The notes under the pieces were generated by a model. The model worked only from the letters and a program-made list of their open reading frames with translations, searched no databases and was not told where the DNA came from. Below are positions 42,516 to 50,972 of a DNA stretch of 64,000 bases, one piece after another. Origin of the DNA: Peptoniphilus_A genitalis (GTDB lineage: Bacteria > Bacillota > Clostridia > Tissierellales > Peptoniphilaceae); assembly GCF_949769225.1 (NCBI RefSeq), contig NZ_CATKPB010000002.1; one strand, written 5' to 3'. Numbering within the stretch: the stretch's first letter is position 1; every line of letters begins with the position of its first letter. The position numbers and the translations under genes are program-made.

Positions 42516-43940
42516 TTACTTATTCAAAAATTCTTTATTACTTTTTGTTTTTGAAAGTTTATCTAAAAACTTTTCAGTTACTTCCTCTATATTTTCTTGA
42601 CATAATTTATTTCGAAAATCATAGTTAAATTCTAACTCATCTTTATTCAATAGGAGTTCTTCTTTTCTAGTTCCTGACTTTAGAATATCAATTGCAGGAA
42701 ATATTCTTTTTTCAGATAAGCTTCTATTAAGATGAAGTTCCATATTTCCTGTGCCCTTAAATTCCTCAAAGATTACATCATCCATCCTAGAACCAGTATC
42801 AACAAGAGCTGTAGCTAGTATAGTAAGACTTCCACCCTCTTCTATATTTCTCGCAGCTCCAAAAAATCTTTTTGGTTTATGAAGTGATAAGGGATCAAGT
42901 CCTCCTGATAAAGTTTTTCCACTTGCAGGGGTGGTTAAGTTATAAGCTCTTGATAATCTCGTTAGGGAGTCAAGTAAAATTACAACATCTTCCTTGTTCT
43001 CTACTAATCTCTTAGCCCTATCAATCACCATCTCTGCCACCCTAGTATGATTTTTGGGGTTTTCATCAAAGGTTGAATAGACAACTTCTCCTTTAACAGA
43101 TCTCTTCATATCTGTAACTTCCTCAGGTCTTTCATCAACTAGCAATACTATAAGATGAAGATTTGGATAGTTGCTGTTTATAGATTTAGAAATCTTCTTT
43201 AGTAGAGTTGTTTTACCAGACTTTGGTTGTGATACAATAAGTCCTCTTTGACCAAGGCCCACTGGAGCTAAGAGGTCTATTACTCTCATAGCAGTATCTT
43301 CCGTTTCTAAATCCAGTTTCTTTTTAGGATAGATAGGTGTCAAATTATCAAAAAAAGGTCTGTTAATAATTTTTGAAGGATAAAGCCCATTTACTGACTT
43401 AATATATAAGAGAGCATTAAAGTTTTCACCGTCTTTTGGTGGAGATTTCACTCCAAGAACTTCGTCGCCATTTCTAAGTCTAAATTTCCTTATTTGTGAT
43501 GGAGATACATAGATATCATCTTCACTAGGTAGGTAGTTTACCCTTCTTAAAAAACCATATCCATCTTGGTGAAGCTCTAGAATTCCCTTTACATAGTCTT
43601 TATCATCAAGATTTTTTAAAGTCTTAGCAGCATTATCGGATAAGTCTAATTCTTCTATTTTATTTGATTCTCGTTTTTCTTTGATGACTTCTATAAGTTC
43701 ATCTTTTTTTAAAGAGTAAGATTTTTCAATTCCACATTCTTTAGCTAGGTCTCTAAGCTCTGAAACTTTAAGTTTATTTAAGTCTTCATCGCTTAGTAAC
43801 ATATTTGGAAGCTTACCCTTCTCTATAAAGTGTTTTAATTCTTCAATATTATAATTCTCTGCATCTTTAAGTCCTAGAGAAGAAGAAATTTTTCTCAGGT
43901 CTTCAATTGATTTGTTATTCAATTCATTATTATTAGTCAT
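42516..43940 (-). CDS. rho: transcription termination factor Rho
   Basis: Rho is the hexameric RNA helicase that ends transcription. The 474-residue protein has an extended charged N-terminus with SAP-like helices (about 1-85), the RNA-binding domain (about 108-180; G-Y-G-F-L-R near 127), Walker A P-K-S-G-K-T-T near 240, L-L-V-D-E-R-P-E-E-V-T-D-M and Q-loop/R-loop motifs ending G-T-G-N-M-E-L. It lies nine bases after glpX. Confidence 0.97.
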   Translation of the reverse strand: MTNNNELNNKSIEDLRKISSSLGLKDAENYNIEELKHFIEKGKLPNMLLSDEDLNKLKVSELRDLAKECGIEKSYSLKKDELIEVIKEKRESNKIEELDLSDNAAKTLKNLDDKDYVKGILELHQDGYGFLRRVNYLPSEDDIYVSPSQIRKFRLRNGDEVLGVKSPPKDGENFNALLYIKSVNGLYPSKIINRPFFDNLTPIYPKKKLDLETEDTAMRVIDLLAPVGLGQRGLIVSQPKSGKTTLLKKISKSINSNYPNLHLIVLLVDERPEEVTDMKRSVKGEVVYSTFDENPKNHTRVAEMVIDRAKRLVENKEDVVILLDSLTRLSRAYNLTTPASGKTLSGGLDPLSLHKPKRFFGAARNIEEGGSLTILATALVDTGSRMDDVIFEEFKGTGNMELHLNRSLSEKRIFPAIDILKSGTRKEELLLNKDELEFNYDFRNKLCQENIEEVTEKFLDKLSKTKSNKEFLNK

Positions 43941-43948
43941 GATAAGAA

Positions 43949-44914
43949 TTATTTAGCATAATCTGGTTTTAAATCAAGAGAGTGAACAGATTTTATAAAT
44001 CTTTGAGTTCCACTTGGTAGTCTTAATACAAGAGTATCTGTCTTAGCCTTGTTGTCACCATAGTATTTTACTCCGTCAAGAATTTCTCCTGAAGTGATAC
44101 CTGTTACTGAAAAGATAACTTCATTACCCTTTACAAGGTCATCAATAGAATAAATTTTCTTTAAGTCTGAATGAAGGTCTCTACACCTAGCTTCTTGTTT
44201 TTCATCAGTTGGATGAAGTCTTCCTTGGAAGTCACCGCCAAGACATTTAAGTGCCGCTGCTGCTATAACGCCTTCTGGTGCTCCGCCTCTACCAATTACT
44301 AAATCAATACCTGAATCTTCGTAACAAGTTTCAATAGCAGTTACAATATCTCCGTCAGAAACTTTTTTTACTCTTGCTCCAACAGCAATGATTTCTTTTA
44401 TAATTTCTTCGTGTCTTGGTCTATCAAGAACTGCAACTGTTATTTCTTCAATATTTTTGTTAAGTGCTTTAGCTACTCTTTTAACATTTTCAGATGGAGA
44501 ATCATCAAGTTTAATTGCTCCTTTGGCTTTTGGACCGCAGGCAATTTTGTCCATATAAATGTCTGGTGCATTTAAAAGGCATCCCTTAGGTGCAACTGCA
44601 AGAACAGCTATGGAGTTATCTGTTCCATTTGCTATGGAATTTGTACCATCGATTGGATCTACGGCAATATCAACTTGGTCTTCCCCTTCTCTTGTACCTA
44701 TTTTTTCTCCAATATAAAGCATAGGAGCTTCATCAATTTCTCCTTCGCCAATAACTACAGTTCCGTCAATGTCAACTGTGTCAAACATTCTTCTCATTGC
44801 ATCTACTGCAGCTCCATCTGCTGCATTCTTATCGCCTTTTCCAAGCCATTTACCAGCTGAAAGTGCTGCTGCTTCTGTTACTCTTGCTAAGTTTAATGCT
44901 AAATTTCTGTCCAT
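43949..44914 (-). CDS. glpX: class II fructose-1,6-bisphosphatase GlpX
   Basis: GlpX dephosphorylates fructose 1,6-bisphosphate in gluconeogenesis. The 321-residue protein has the family's G-K-G-D-K-N-A-A-D near 22, G-E-G-E-I-D-E-A-P-M near 57, D-P-I-D-G-T near 87 and G-R-G-G-A-P-E-G near 203. It sits beside a transaldolase-like gene, suggesting a sugar-phosphate unit ahead of rho. Confidence 0.95.
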   Translation of the reverse strand: MDRNLALNLARVTEAAALSAGKWLGKGDKNAADGAAVDAMRRMFDTVDIDGTVVIGEGEIDEAPMLYIGEKIGTREGEDQVDIAVDPIDGTNSIANGTDNSIAVLAVAPKGCLLNAPDIYMDKIACGPKAKGAIKLDDSPSENVKRVAKALNKNIEEITVAVLDRPRHEEIIKEIIAVGARVKKVSDGDIVTAIETCYEDSGIDLVIGRGGAPEGVIAAAALKCLGGDFQGRLHPTDEKQEARCRDLHSDLKKIYSIDDLVKGNEVIFSVTGITSGEILDGVKYYGDNKAKTDTLVLRLPSGTQRFIKSVHSLDLKPDYAK

Positions 44915-44915
44915 C

Positions 44916-45569
44916 TTACTTCTCCTTTGTCTTTACATCTTTAAAATCTTCTAAGAATTTTTTTAAACCCTTATCTGTTAACTCATGCTTAATCATTTCC
45001 TTAAATATTTTATAAGGAATAGTACCTATGTCAGCACCAGTTTTTGCTACATCTTCTACATGATTAATATGTCTAATACTTGCTGCAATAATTTGAGTTT
45101 CATATCCATATTCTTTAAAAATATATGCAATGTCTGCTACTAGATCTAAACCAGACTCCCCAATATCATCAAGTCTTCCCATAAAAGGACTTACATAAGT
45201 TGCTCCAGCATTTGCTGCAAGAAGGGCTTGTGAGACTGAAAATATTAGAGTGACATTAGTCCTTATACCTTCTTTACTAAGAATGCTTACAGCTTTAAGT
45301 CCTTCTTCAATCATTGGAATCTTTATAACAATATTTTTTGATATCTTTGCAAGTTCTCTTGCTTCCTTAAGCATTCCATCTAAGTCTGTAGAAATAACTT
45401 CTGCAGATATATCGCCATCTACGAGCTTAGTTATTTCATCAATTACATCTTCAAAAACTCCCCCATTTTTTGCTATTAGGCTAGGGTTTGTTGTGACTCC
45501 TGACAGGACTCCCCAGGAGTTGATTTCTTTAATTTCCTCAATATTAGCAGTATCGATAAAAAACTTCAT
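44916..45569 (-). CDS. transaldolase / fructose-6-phosphate aldolase family protein
   Basis: The 217-residue protein belongs to the short transaldolase (TalC/FSA) family. It has F-I-D-T-A-N near 4, G-V-T-T-N-P-S-L near 24, I-K-I-P near 82 with the Schiff-base lysine, and A-S-I-R near 165. Whether it acts as transaldolase or as fructose-6-phosphate aldolase cannot be told by eye. Confidence 0.92.
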   Translation of the reverse strand: MKFFIDTANIEEIKEINSWGVLSGVTTNPSLIAKNGGVFEDVIDEITKLVDGDISAEVISTDLDGMLKEARELAKISKNIVIKIPMIEEGLKAVSILSKEGIRTNVTLIFSVSQALLAANAGATYVSPFMGRLDDIGESGLDLVADIAYIFKEYGYETQIIAASIRHINHVEDVAKTGADIGTIPYKIFKEMIKHELTDKGLKKFLEDFKDVKTKEK

Positions 45570-45574
45570 TTTAT

Positions 45575-46051
45575 TTAATCATCCCTTTCAAGTAATACAA
45601 CAGCTTGGGAAGAGATTCCTTCTCCTCTTCCAACAAAGCCAAGTTTTTCTGTGGTAGTTGCTTTTATAGAAATATTTTCTATATCTGTTTTTAATATATC
45701 AGCTATTGTCTTTCTCATGTAGTCAATATGATTTGCAAGCTTTGGTGCCTGACAGGCAACAACAGAATCAATATTCCCAATTTTATAATTTTTTGATTTC
45801 ATTATTTCATAAACTCTATTTAATAAAACTCTTGAATCAATATCCTTATATTCATTGTCATTATCTGGGAAGTGATATCCAATGTCTCTTAGAGCAAGAG
45901 CCCCTAAAATGGCATCCATAATTGCGTGAATAAGTACGTCTGCATCAGAATGACCTAGAAGTCCCTTGTCATATTCTAACTCAATGCCACCAATTATAAG
46001 TTTTCTATCTTCAACTAGTTTATGAACATCATAACCAATTCCAATTCTCAC
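45575..46051 (-). CDS. ispF: 2-C-methyl-D-erythritol 2,4-cyclodiphosphate synthase
   Basis: IspF makes the cyclic diphosphate of the MEP pathway. The 158-residue protein has G-I-G-Y-D-V-H near 4, with metal ligands D and H, L-L-G-H-S-D-A-D-V near 31 and the C-terminal T-T-E-K-L-G-F-V-G-R-G-E-G. It overlaps ispD by four bases. Confidence 0.97.
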   Translation of the reverse strand: MRIGIGYDVHKLVEDRKLIIGGIELEYDKGLLGHSDADVLIHAIMDAILGALALRDIGYHFPDNDNEYKDIDSRVLLNRVYEIMKSKNYKIGNIDSVVACQAPKLANHIDYMRKTIADILKTDIENISIKATTTEKLGFVGRGEGISSQAVVLLERDD

Positions 46052-46749
46052 ATTTTCACCTTCTTCACAAGTATCTGTGCTATAGATAAATCTTCTCTTG
46101 TTGTAATTTTTATGTTGTCATAGGAGTTGTAAATGAGTTTAACTTTAACTCCTGTCTTTTCAACTAAGGAACAATCATCAGTACCGTAATAGCCTTCTGA
46201 GTAAGCCTGATTGTAGGCCTTCATTATTATATCTTTTTTAAAGACTTGTGGAGTTTGCACCTGCCAAAGCCTATCTCGGTTTGGAGTATAGTCTACTGTT
46301 TCTCCATCAGTAGATACTTTTATAGTATCTTTAACAGGATTTGCAAGAACGCAAGCACCAGTATCCATTACATTCTCAATAGATTCGTCAATTTTATCAA
46401 CAGAAACAAAAGGCCTAGCTCCATCGTGGGTTAAGACGATATCCGTTTCATAGGGCATATTTAAAAGTCCATTGTTAATGGAGTCTTGCCTCTCCTTGCC
46501 CCCATAAACAATTTTGTAGTCCATATTAATTTTATATTTTTCAATAATATCATCTACATATTTCATGTCGGATTCTTTCACAATGAGGATTAAAAAGTCA
46601 AGGTATTTGGATTTTTCAATTTTTTTAATGGTATGAGCAAGAATTGGAATACCATCAATTGTTAAAAACTGCTTGTTAATTCCCATTTTCATTCTTTTAC
46701 CCATACCTGCTGCTGCAACTATAGCAGTAACAAATTTTTCCTTATACAC
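46048..46749 (-). CDS. ispD: 2-C-methyl-D-erythritol 4-phosphate cytidylyltransferase
   Basis: IspD couples CTP to methylerythritol phosphate. The nucleotide-binding A-A-A-G-M-G-K-R-M is near the N-terminus, with T-H-D-G-A-R-P-F near 105 and Q-T-P-Q-V-F near 160. I chose GTG 46749, four bases after the upstream stop; a TTG at 46767 would add six residues and overlap that gene. Neither has a perfect ribosome site, so translational coupling is likely. Confidence 0.94.
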   Translation of the reverse strand: MYKEKFVTAIVAAAGMGKRMKMGINKQFLTIDGIPILAHTIKKIEKSKYLDFLILIVKESDMKYVDDIIEKYKINMDYKIVYGGKERQDSINNGLLNMPYETDIVLTHDGARPFVSVDKIDESIENVMDTGACVLANPVKDTIKVSTDGETVDYTPNRDRLWQVQTPQVFKKDIIMKAYNQAYSEGYYGTDDCSLVEKTGVKVKLIYNSYDNIKITTREDLSIAQILVKKVKM

Positions 46750-46753
46750 AAAA

Positions 46754-48196
46754 TCACTCTTCTTCAAGTTGTAAATTCTTAACAGCGTACTTTAAAAGTT
46801 CTCCAGCAATAGGTGCTGCTGCTTGAGATCCGTAATCTTTTACATTAGGTATAACTACTGATATTGCAACTTGTGGATCATCTGCCGGTGCAAAACCAAC
46901 AAACCAAGCATTATTAGTTCCTTCTTTAAGGTCTAGTTGTGCAGTACCTGTTTTACCAGCTACCTTTAGACCTGATACGTAGGCTTCTGTACCAGTACCA
47001 TTGTTTACAACATTAACCATGTACTTTGTAATTTGGTCAGCATTTTCTTTTGATGTAACTTCACTTAAAACTGTAGGCGTATTTCTCAATACATTCTTGC
47101 CATCAGATGAATCAATTTTCTTTACAAGGTGTGGTTGCATCATAACGCCATCATTTGCAATAGTAGATGCAATCATACACATTTCAAGAGGTGTTACTAG
47201 TATAGTATCGTGGCCTATTCCACCTGCAGCAAGTGCAGTTCTGTCGAATCCATTTCTTTTAAAAGTCCAAGTGGAAGTTTCTAAAGGAAGTTCAAAATTT
47301 ACTTTTTTGTTAATCATATACTTTTCAGAAACTTGGCCCATTATGTCAATTCCCATATCAACAGATTTTCTTACGAAATAAGTGTTAAGGGAATTTGTAA
47401 AAGCCCTTTTAAGGTCCACCCTACCATAGATTTTATTTCCAGCATTCTTAAACTCTCTACCATTATCTATCTTTTCCATTCCCTCGTCAGCATATTTTTG
47501 AGAAATTCCTGACTCAAGAATAGCAGTTGTAGTTACAATTTTATAAACTGAACCAGGCGCAAACTTACCCTTTGTAGCACTATTAAAGAGAGCTCCATTA
47601 TTGGCTTCATTAATTTTTTGCATGTCCTGAGCAATATTTTGAGAATTGAAGTCTGGTAGAGATACCATTGAAAGAACTTCGCCTGTCTTTGGATTCATTA
47701 TTACAACAGAACCCTTATCTGAATTAGCAGATAAAACCGACCTAGTTTTTTCTTGCAAGGCTGTGTCTGTTGTAAGAGTAATATCATCTCCAGTGTATGG
47801 ATCGTAATTTTTATTTATAATTGACTTAAAGGTTTTTAAAATTTTAGACCCTTCCTTGCCAACTAAGTAATCGTTTAATTCCTTTTCAAGTCCATACTTG
47901 TCAACGATCTTATCTGAATAACCTATTATGTGAGAATAAATTATTGGTTGATTGTAAATTCTGTGATAATTATATTTTTCTCCATTGGAATAGGCTAAAA
48001 CTTCGTGATTTCTATCATAAAAAGTTCCTCTTTTAACAGAATTTTCCCTTAATTCACTTCTTCTATTAGCAGGGTGCTTTACAATATCTTCTGCCTTGAA
48101 TACAGTAAAATAAGTCAAATATATAATCGGAGCAACTAATAAAAACATTAAAAATACAAGTAAGACTAAAATTCTCTTATTATCTTTACTATTCAT
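46754..48196 (-). CDS. class B penicillin-binding protein (PbpA-like transpeptidase)
   Basis: This peptidoglycan transpeptidase of 480 residues is short for a class B PBP. It has one N-terminal membrane helix (about 9-30), a small linker domain and the transpeptidase domain with S-V-Y-K at 216-219, S-L-N near 268 and K-T-G-T near 416. It resembles the PbpA type of actinobacteria and clostridia. It lies directly after an FtsW/RodA polymerase gene (8-base overlap), its expected glycosyltransferase partner. Confidence 0.93.
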   Translation of the reverse strand: MNSKDNKRILVLLVFLMFLLVAPIIYLTYFTVFKAEDIVKHPANRRSELRENSVKRGTFYDRNHEVLAYSNGEKYNYHRIYNQPIIYSHIIGYSDKIVDKYGLEKELNDYLVGKEGSKILKTFKSIINKNYDPYTGDDITLTTDTALQEKTRSVLSANSDKGSVVIMNPKTGEVLSMVSLPDFNSQNIAQDMQKINEANNGALFNSATKGKFAPGSVYKIVTTTAILESGISQKYADEGMEKIDNGREFKNAGNKIYGRVDLKRAFTNSLNTYFVRKSVDMGIDIMGQVSEKYMINKKVNFELPLETSTWTFKRNGFDRTALAAGGIGHDTILVTPLEMCMIASTIANDGVMMQPHLVKKIDSSDGKNVLRNTPTVLSEVTSKENADQITKYMVNVVNNGTGTEAYVSGLKVAGKTGTAQLDLKEGTNNAWFVGFAPADDPQVAISVVIPNVKDYGSQAAAPIAGELLKYAVKNLQLEEE

Positions 48197-49454
48197 TGTC
48201 TACTCCTTTTTCGTATTTATATGATAAATCTTCGCTTGTCACTTGTAAAATTCCCAGTGCAACAAAGCTTGATATCAAAGAACTACCTCCATAAGAAATA
48301 AAAGGTAAAGTTAAACCAGTCATTGGAATAAGCTTTATTACACCACCTATATTTAAGAAGGCTTGTACAGTGAAAAGAATTGCTACTGATAAGGCAAGAA
48401 TTCTGTAAAATAAATATTCTTGATTAAGAGCAATCTTAATGGCCCTATAAACTAGAAGCATATAGAGCATTATTATTCCAATTCCAGTTAAGACTCCCAT
48501 TTCTTCACAAATAGCTGAAAAGATTACATCTGAATAGGCAAAGGCAATTTGCTTTGGATAACCCAAGCCAATACCTTGACCTATAAAGCCTCCCTCTCCT
48601 ATTCCAAATAGAGATTGAACAATTTGTCTTGCAGAGTTAACAACCTTATCTGCAGTCCAAGGGTTTAACCAAATGTCCACCCTGTTCCTAACGTGAGAGA
48701 ATAAAAAGTATCCTGCAACGGATCCTATGGCCATTAACCCAACATTAACAAGAATAGACACCCTATCCTCGTCATATATATACTGGATAAGAGTGTAGAT
48801 AGCTATAAAAATTGCAGCAGTACCTAAATCTCTTTGGATAAACAAAAATCCCACAAAAATATATATTACTCCCATTAAGTAATATGAAGTATATTTATAA
48901 TTTAATTTTTTTAATCTTGTTTGGAAAGTTGTATAAAAAGAAGCTATTAAAAATATAACTAAAATTTTCGTGAATTCGGATAACTGAATTGTTATATCTT
49001 CAGAAATTTCTATCCAGTTTTTAGCTCCGTACTTAGATGGAGCGAGAATTATTGTTAATAAGAAAAATAAAATAGAAAGTCCTAAATAAAGACCTGTCAT
49101 GTACTCTAGTCTTCTCATTGCCCTTATTATAAAATAAGTCAAATAAAAAACTAAAATACCTGCTAATACCCATATTAACTGTCTTAGTCCAAGCTTTGGC
49201 GACAACCTATATATGGTTATTATCCCAAGACTCAAAAGCATGGAGACTATTAAAAATATATAATTATCCCCAGAAGAAACTTTACCGAGGACTAAATTTG
49301 AAATATAAACAATTAAAATTAGTCCTAAAAATAAAATTACTATGTACCTATCAATATTATTGTTATTAAAAGTAAATAGTAATAAGATACTTAAAATTTC
49401 AAAAATTAATAGTAGGTTTCTAGGTTTTCTCTGTTTAAAAATTTTATCTAACAC
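48189..49454 (-). CDS. FtsW/RodA/SpoVE-family peptidoglycan polymerase
   Basis: The 421-residue protein has about ten membrane segments and the SEDS signatures: Q-R-D-L-G-T-A near 207, G-Q-G-I-G-L-G-Y-P-K-Q near 295 and P-F-I-S-Y-G-G-S-S-L near 384. SEDS proteins polymerise glycan strands with a class B PBP. FtsW and RodA roles cannot be separated by sequence here; the PbpA-like partner favours a RodA-type elongation pair. Start GTG 49454 after AGGTGA. Confidence 0.92.
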   Translation of the reverse strand: MLDKIFKQRKPRNLLLIFEILSILLLFTFNNNNIDRYIVILFLGLILIVYISNLVLGKVSSGDNYIFLIVSMLLSLGIITIYRLSPKLGLRQLIWVLAGILVFYLTYFIIRAMRRLEYMTGLYLGLSILFFLLTIILAPSKYGAKNWIEISEDITIQLSEFTKILVIFLIASFYTTFQTRLKKLNYKYTSYYLMGVIYIFVGFLFIQRDLGTAAIFIAIYTLIQYIYDEDRVSILVNVGLMAIGSVAGYFLFSHVRNRVDIWLNPWTADKVVNSARQIVQSLFGIGEGGFIGQGIGLGYPKQIAFAYSDVIFSAICEEMGVLTGIGIIMLYMLLVYRAIKIALNQEYLFYRILALSVAILFTVQAFLNIGGVIKLIPMTGLTLPFISYGGSSLISSFVALGILQVTSEDLSYKYEKGVDNE

Positions 49455-49458
49455 AATT

Positions 49459-49899
49459 TCACCTTTTATCTACAAAAATAAATTGAATGAAGCCAACTCC
49501 AATTTTGTCATTGTTTTGAAGTTCAATTAGCTCATTAGGATCAATTTTTACACCATTTAAAAAAGTTCCATTGGCAGAACCCAAGTCTTCTAAATAATAC
49601 CTTTGATTCTTTTCACGGATTAGTAAATGATTTTTACTTACGAATTTATCTTTTATAACAACATCATTTCTTGAACTCCTGCCAAGACTTATGTCACCTT
49701 CAATGACATAGTACTCCTGCATTTTAAAGTTCAAGGAATCAAGTCTATTTACGACTTTTAGATAAGCCTCATCGAGGGAGCCTCCCCCACTTGTCATGCT
49801 CTTAACATCGAGATACATTAGTCTTAAAATACTAAAAATAAAAAGATAGATTAAGATTATGAAGACATACCTCAATACTTGCGAGATTAACTCAAACAT
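49459..49899 (-). CDS. membrane-anchored FHA-domain protein
   Basis: The 146-residue protein has an N-terminal membrane helix (about 7-28) and a C-terminal forkhead-associated domain (about 64-140): G-R-S-S-x-N-D-V near 72, S-K-N-H near 89 and G-S-A-N-G-T-F-L-N-G near 108. FHA domains bind phosphothreonine. The FHA-SEDS-PBP order matches the actinobacterial fhaB-rodA-pbpA cassette, where a Ser/Thr kinase controls wall synthesis. No such kinase lies in this window, so it may be encoded elsewhere. Confidence 0.9.
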   Translation of the reverse strand: MFELISQVLRYVFIILIYLFIFSILRLMYLDVKSMTSGGGSLDEAYLKVVNRLDSLNFKMQEYYVIEGDISLGRSSRNDVVIKDKFVSKNHLLIREKNQRYYLEDLGSANGTFLNGVKIDPNELIELQNNDKIGVGFIQFIFVDKR

Positions 49900-49929
49900 T
49901 TTACACCTCTCAGTCTTAAACTCTATCTA

Positions 49930-49959
49930 ATTATATACTTTTTACTTGTAATTTTCCAA
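49930..49959 (-). promoter_or_regulatory. promoter of the FHA-SEDS-PBP cassette
   Basis: On the minus strand TTGGAA (49959-49954), an 18-base spacer and TATAAT (49935-49930) lie 30 bases before the FHA gene. Confidence 0.5.
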
Positions 49960-49981
49960 TATTTTTGTTAAATAAGATGAA

Positions 49982-50010
49982 TTGGGGAAACTTGTGATTT
50001 ATGATAAAAT
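49982..50010 (+). promoter_or_regulatory. promoter of recX
   Basis: TTGGGG (49982-49987), a 17-base spacer and TAAAAT (50005-50010) preceded by TGA (extended -10) lie 15 bases before recX. I saw no LexA-type box here. Confidence 0.45.
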
Positions 50011-50025
50011 AAAGTCGGTGATAAA

Positions 50026-50634
50026 ATGATTATTTCTAATATAAGTTTTGAAAAGAAAAAATTTCTTGTTAGCTTTGATAATGGCGAGGAAATAAAAATT
50101 TCTGAAGACACACTTGTGAACTTTGGACTTTATAAGGGTCAAGAGGTTGAAGAAGAGTTTGTTAAGAACTTAAAGTTTGAAGACGAAAAGTCTGAAGCTC
50201 TACTCTTATCTTACAAGTTTTTACAAAGAAATAAGACTAAGCAACAACTTGTAGATTATTTATATAAAAATAAAATTCAAAGAGACACAATAGATCTCGT
50301 CTTGCCTATTCTTGAAGAGAAAAAATACTTAAATGATGAGGACTATGCAAGAAGATATCTTAGTGATGCCTTAAATATAAAAAAATATGGGAAAATTAAG
50401 ACTAGATACATGCTAATGTCAAAGGGTATTGATAAAAAATTAATAGAAAAAGTAATGGAAGATTATGACTACGAGTTAGAGTATATGAATGCCCTTGAAC
50501 TAATAGAAAAACGCATATCAAAAGATGAGACTGATCCAAAAATAATTAATTCAGCAAAGAATTATCTTCAAGGTCGTGGTTTTGAGTTTGAAATAATTAA
50601 TTTCACTCTCGATGACTACTTAGGTGTTGAGTAA
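50026..50634 (+). CDS. recX: regulatory protein RecX
   Basis: RecX binds RecA filaments and limits their activity. The 202-residue protein has an N-terminal extension (about 1-55) and the three-helix RecX repeats, with Y-L-N-D-E-D-Y-A-R-R-Y near 100 and G-x-x-K-I-K-T-R-Y-M-L near 120. Start ATG 50026 after GGTGAT. It is 37 kb from recA, so the two are not co-transcribed. Confidence 0.9.
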   Translation: MIISNISFEKKKFLVSFDNGEEIKISEDTLVNFGLYKGQEVEEEFVKNLKFEDEKSEALLLSYKFLQRNKTKQQLVDYLYKNKIQRDTIDLVLPILEEKKYLNDEDYARRYLSDALNIKKYGKIKTRYMLMSKGIDKKLIEKVMEDYDYELEYMNALELIEKRISKDETDPKIINSAKNYLQGRGFEFEIINFTLDDYLGVE

Positions 50635-50931
50635 ATGGCATCATACGTTTATATTTTAAAATGCTCTGATGGAAGTTTATATACCGGCTACACTCTTGAC
50701 CTTGATAAGAGATTAAAAACCCATAATGAAGGCAAGGCTTCAAAATATACTGCTACAAGGTTGCCTGTTGAAATGGTCTTTAGTGAGGAGTGTTTAGATA
50801 AATCAGACGCCTTAAAGAAGGAGTACTTTATAAAGACTTTAACAAGAAGTAACAAATTAAAAATAATTAATAAGAAAAAAGCTCTTCAAGACTTATATGA
50901 AGCTTACCTTATAAAAAAATCAAAAAAATAA
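50635..50931 (+). CDS. GIY-YIG nuclease-superfamily protein (YhbQ/YazA type)
   Basis: The 98-residue protein has Y-V-Y-I-L near 4 and Y-T-G-Y-T near 16 in the GIY-YIG positions, a catalytic-type Arg26 (K-R-L-K-x-H-N) and the family's G-K-A-S-K-Y-T-A-T-R-L-P-V stretch. YhbQ/YazA proteins are small stand-alone domains of uncertain DNA-related function. Its ATG directly follows the recX stop (TAAATG), suggesting coupling. Confidence 0.9.
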   Translation: MASYVYILKCSDGSLYTGYTLDLDKRLKTHNEGKASKYTATRLPVEMVFSEECLDKSDALKKEYFIKTLTRSNKLKIINKKKALQDLYEAYLIKKSKK

Positions 50932-50972
50932 AGACCTAAGTTTAAATTAATATTAAACCTAGGTCTTTTTTT
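50923..50972. terminator. bidirectional terminator between the GIY-YIG gene and herA
   Basis: AAGACCTAAGTTTAA (50931-50945) pairs with TTAAACCTAGGTCTT (50953-50967) at 14 of 15 positions. T-tracts follow on the plus strand and on the minus strand. It serves the convergent genes on both sides. Confidence 0.88.
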
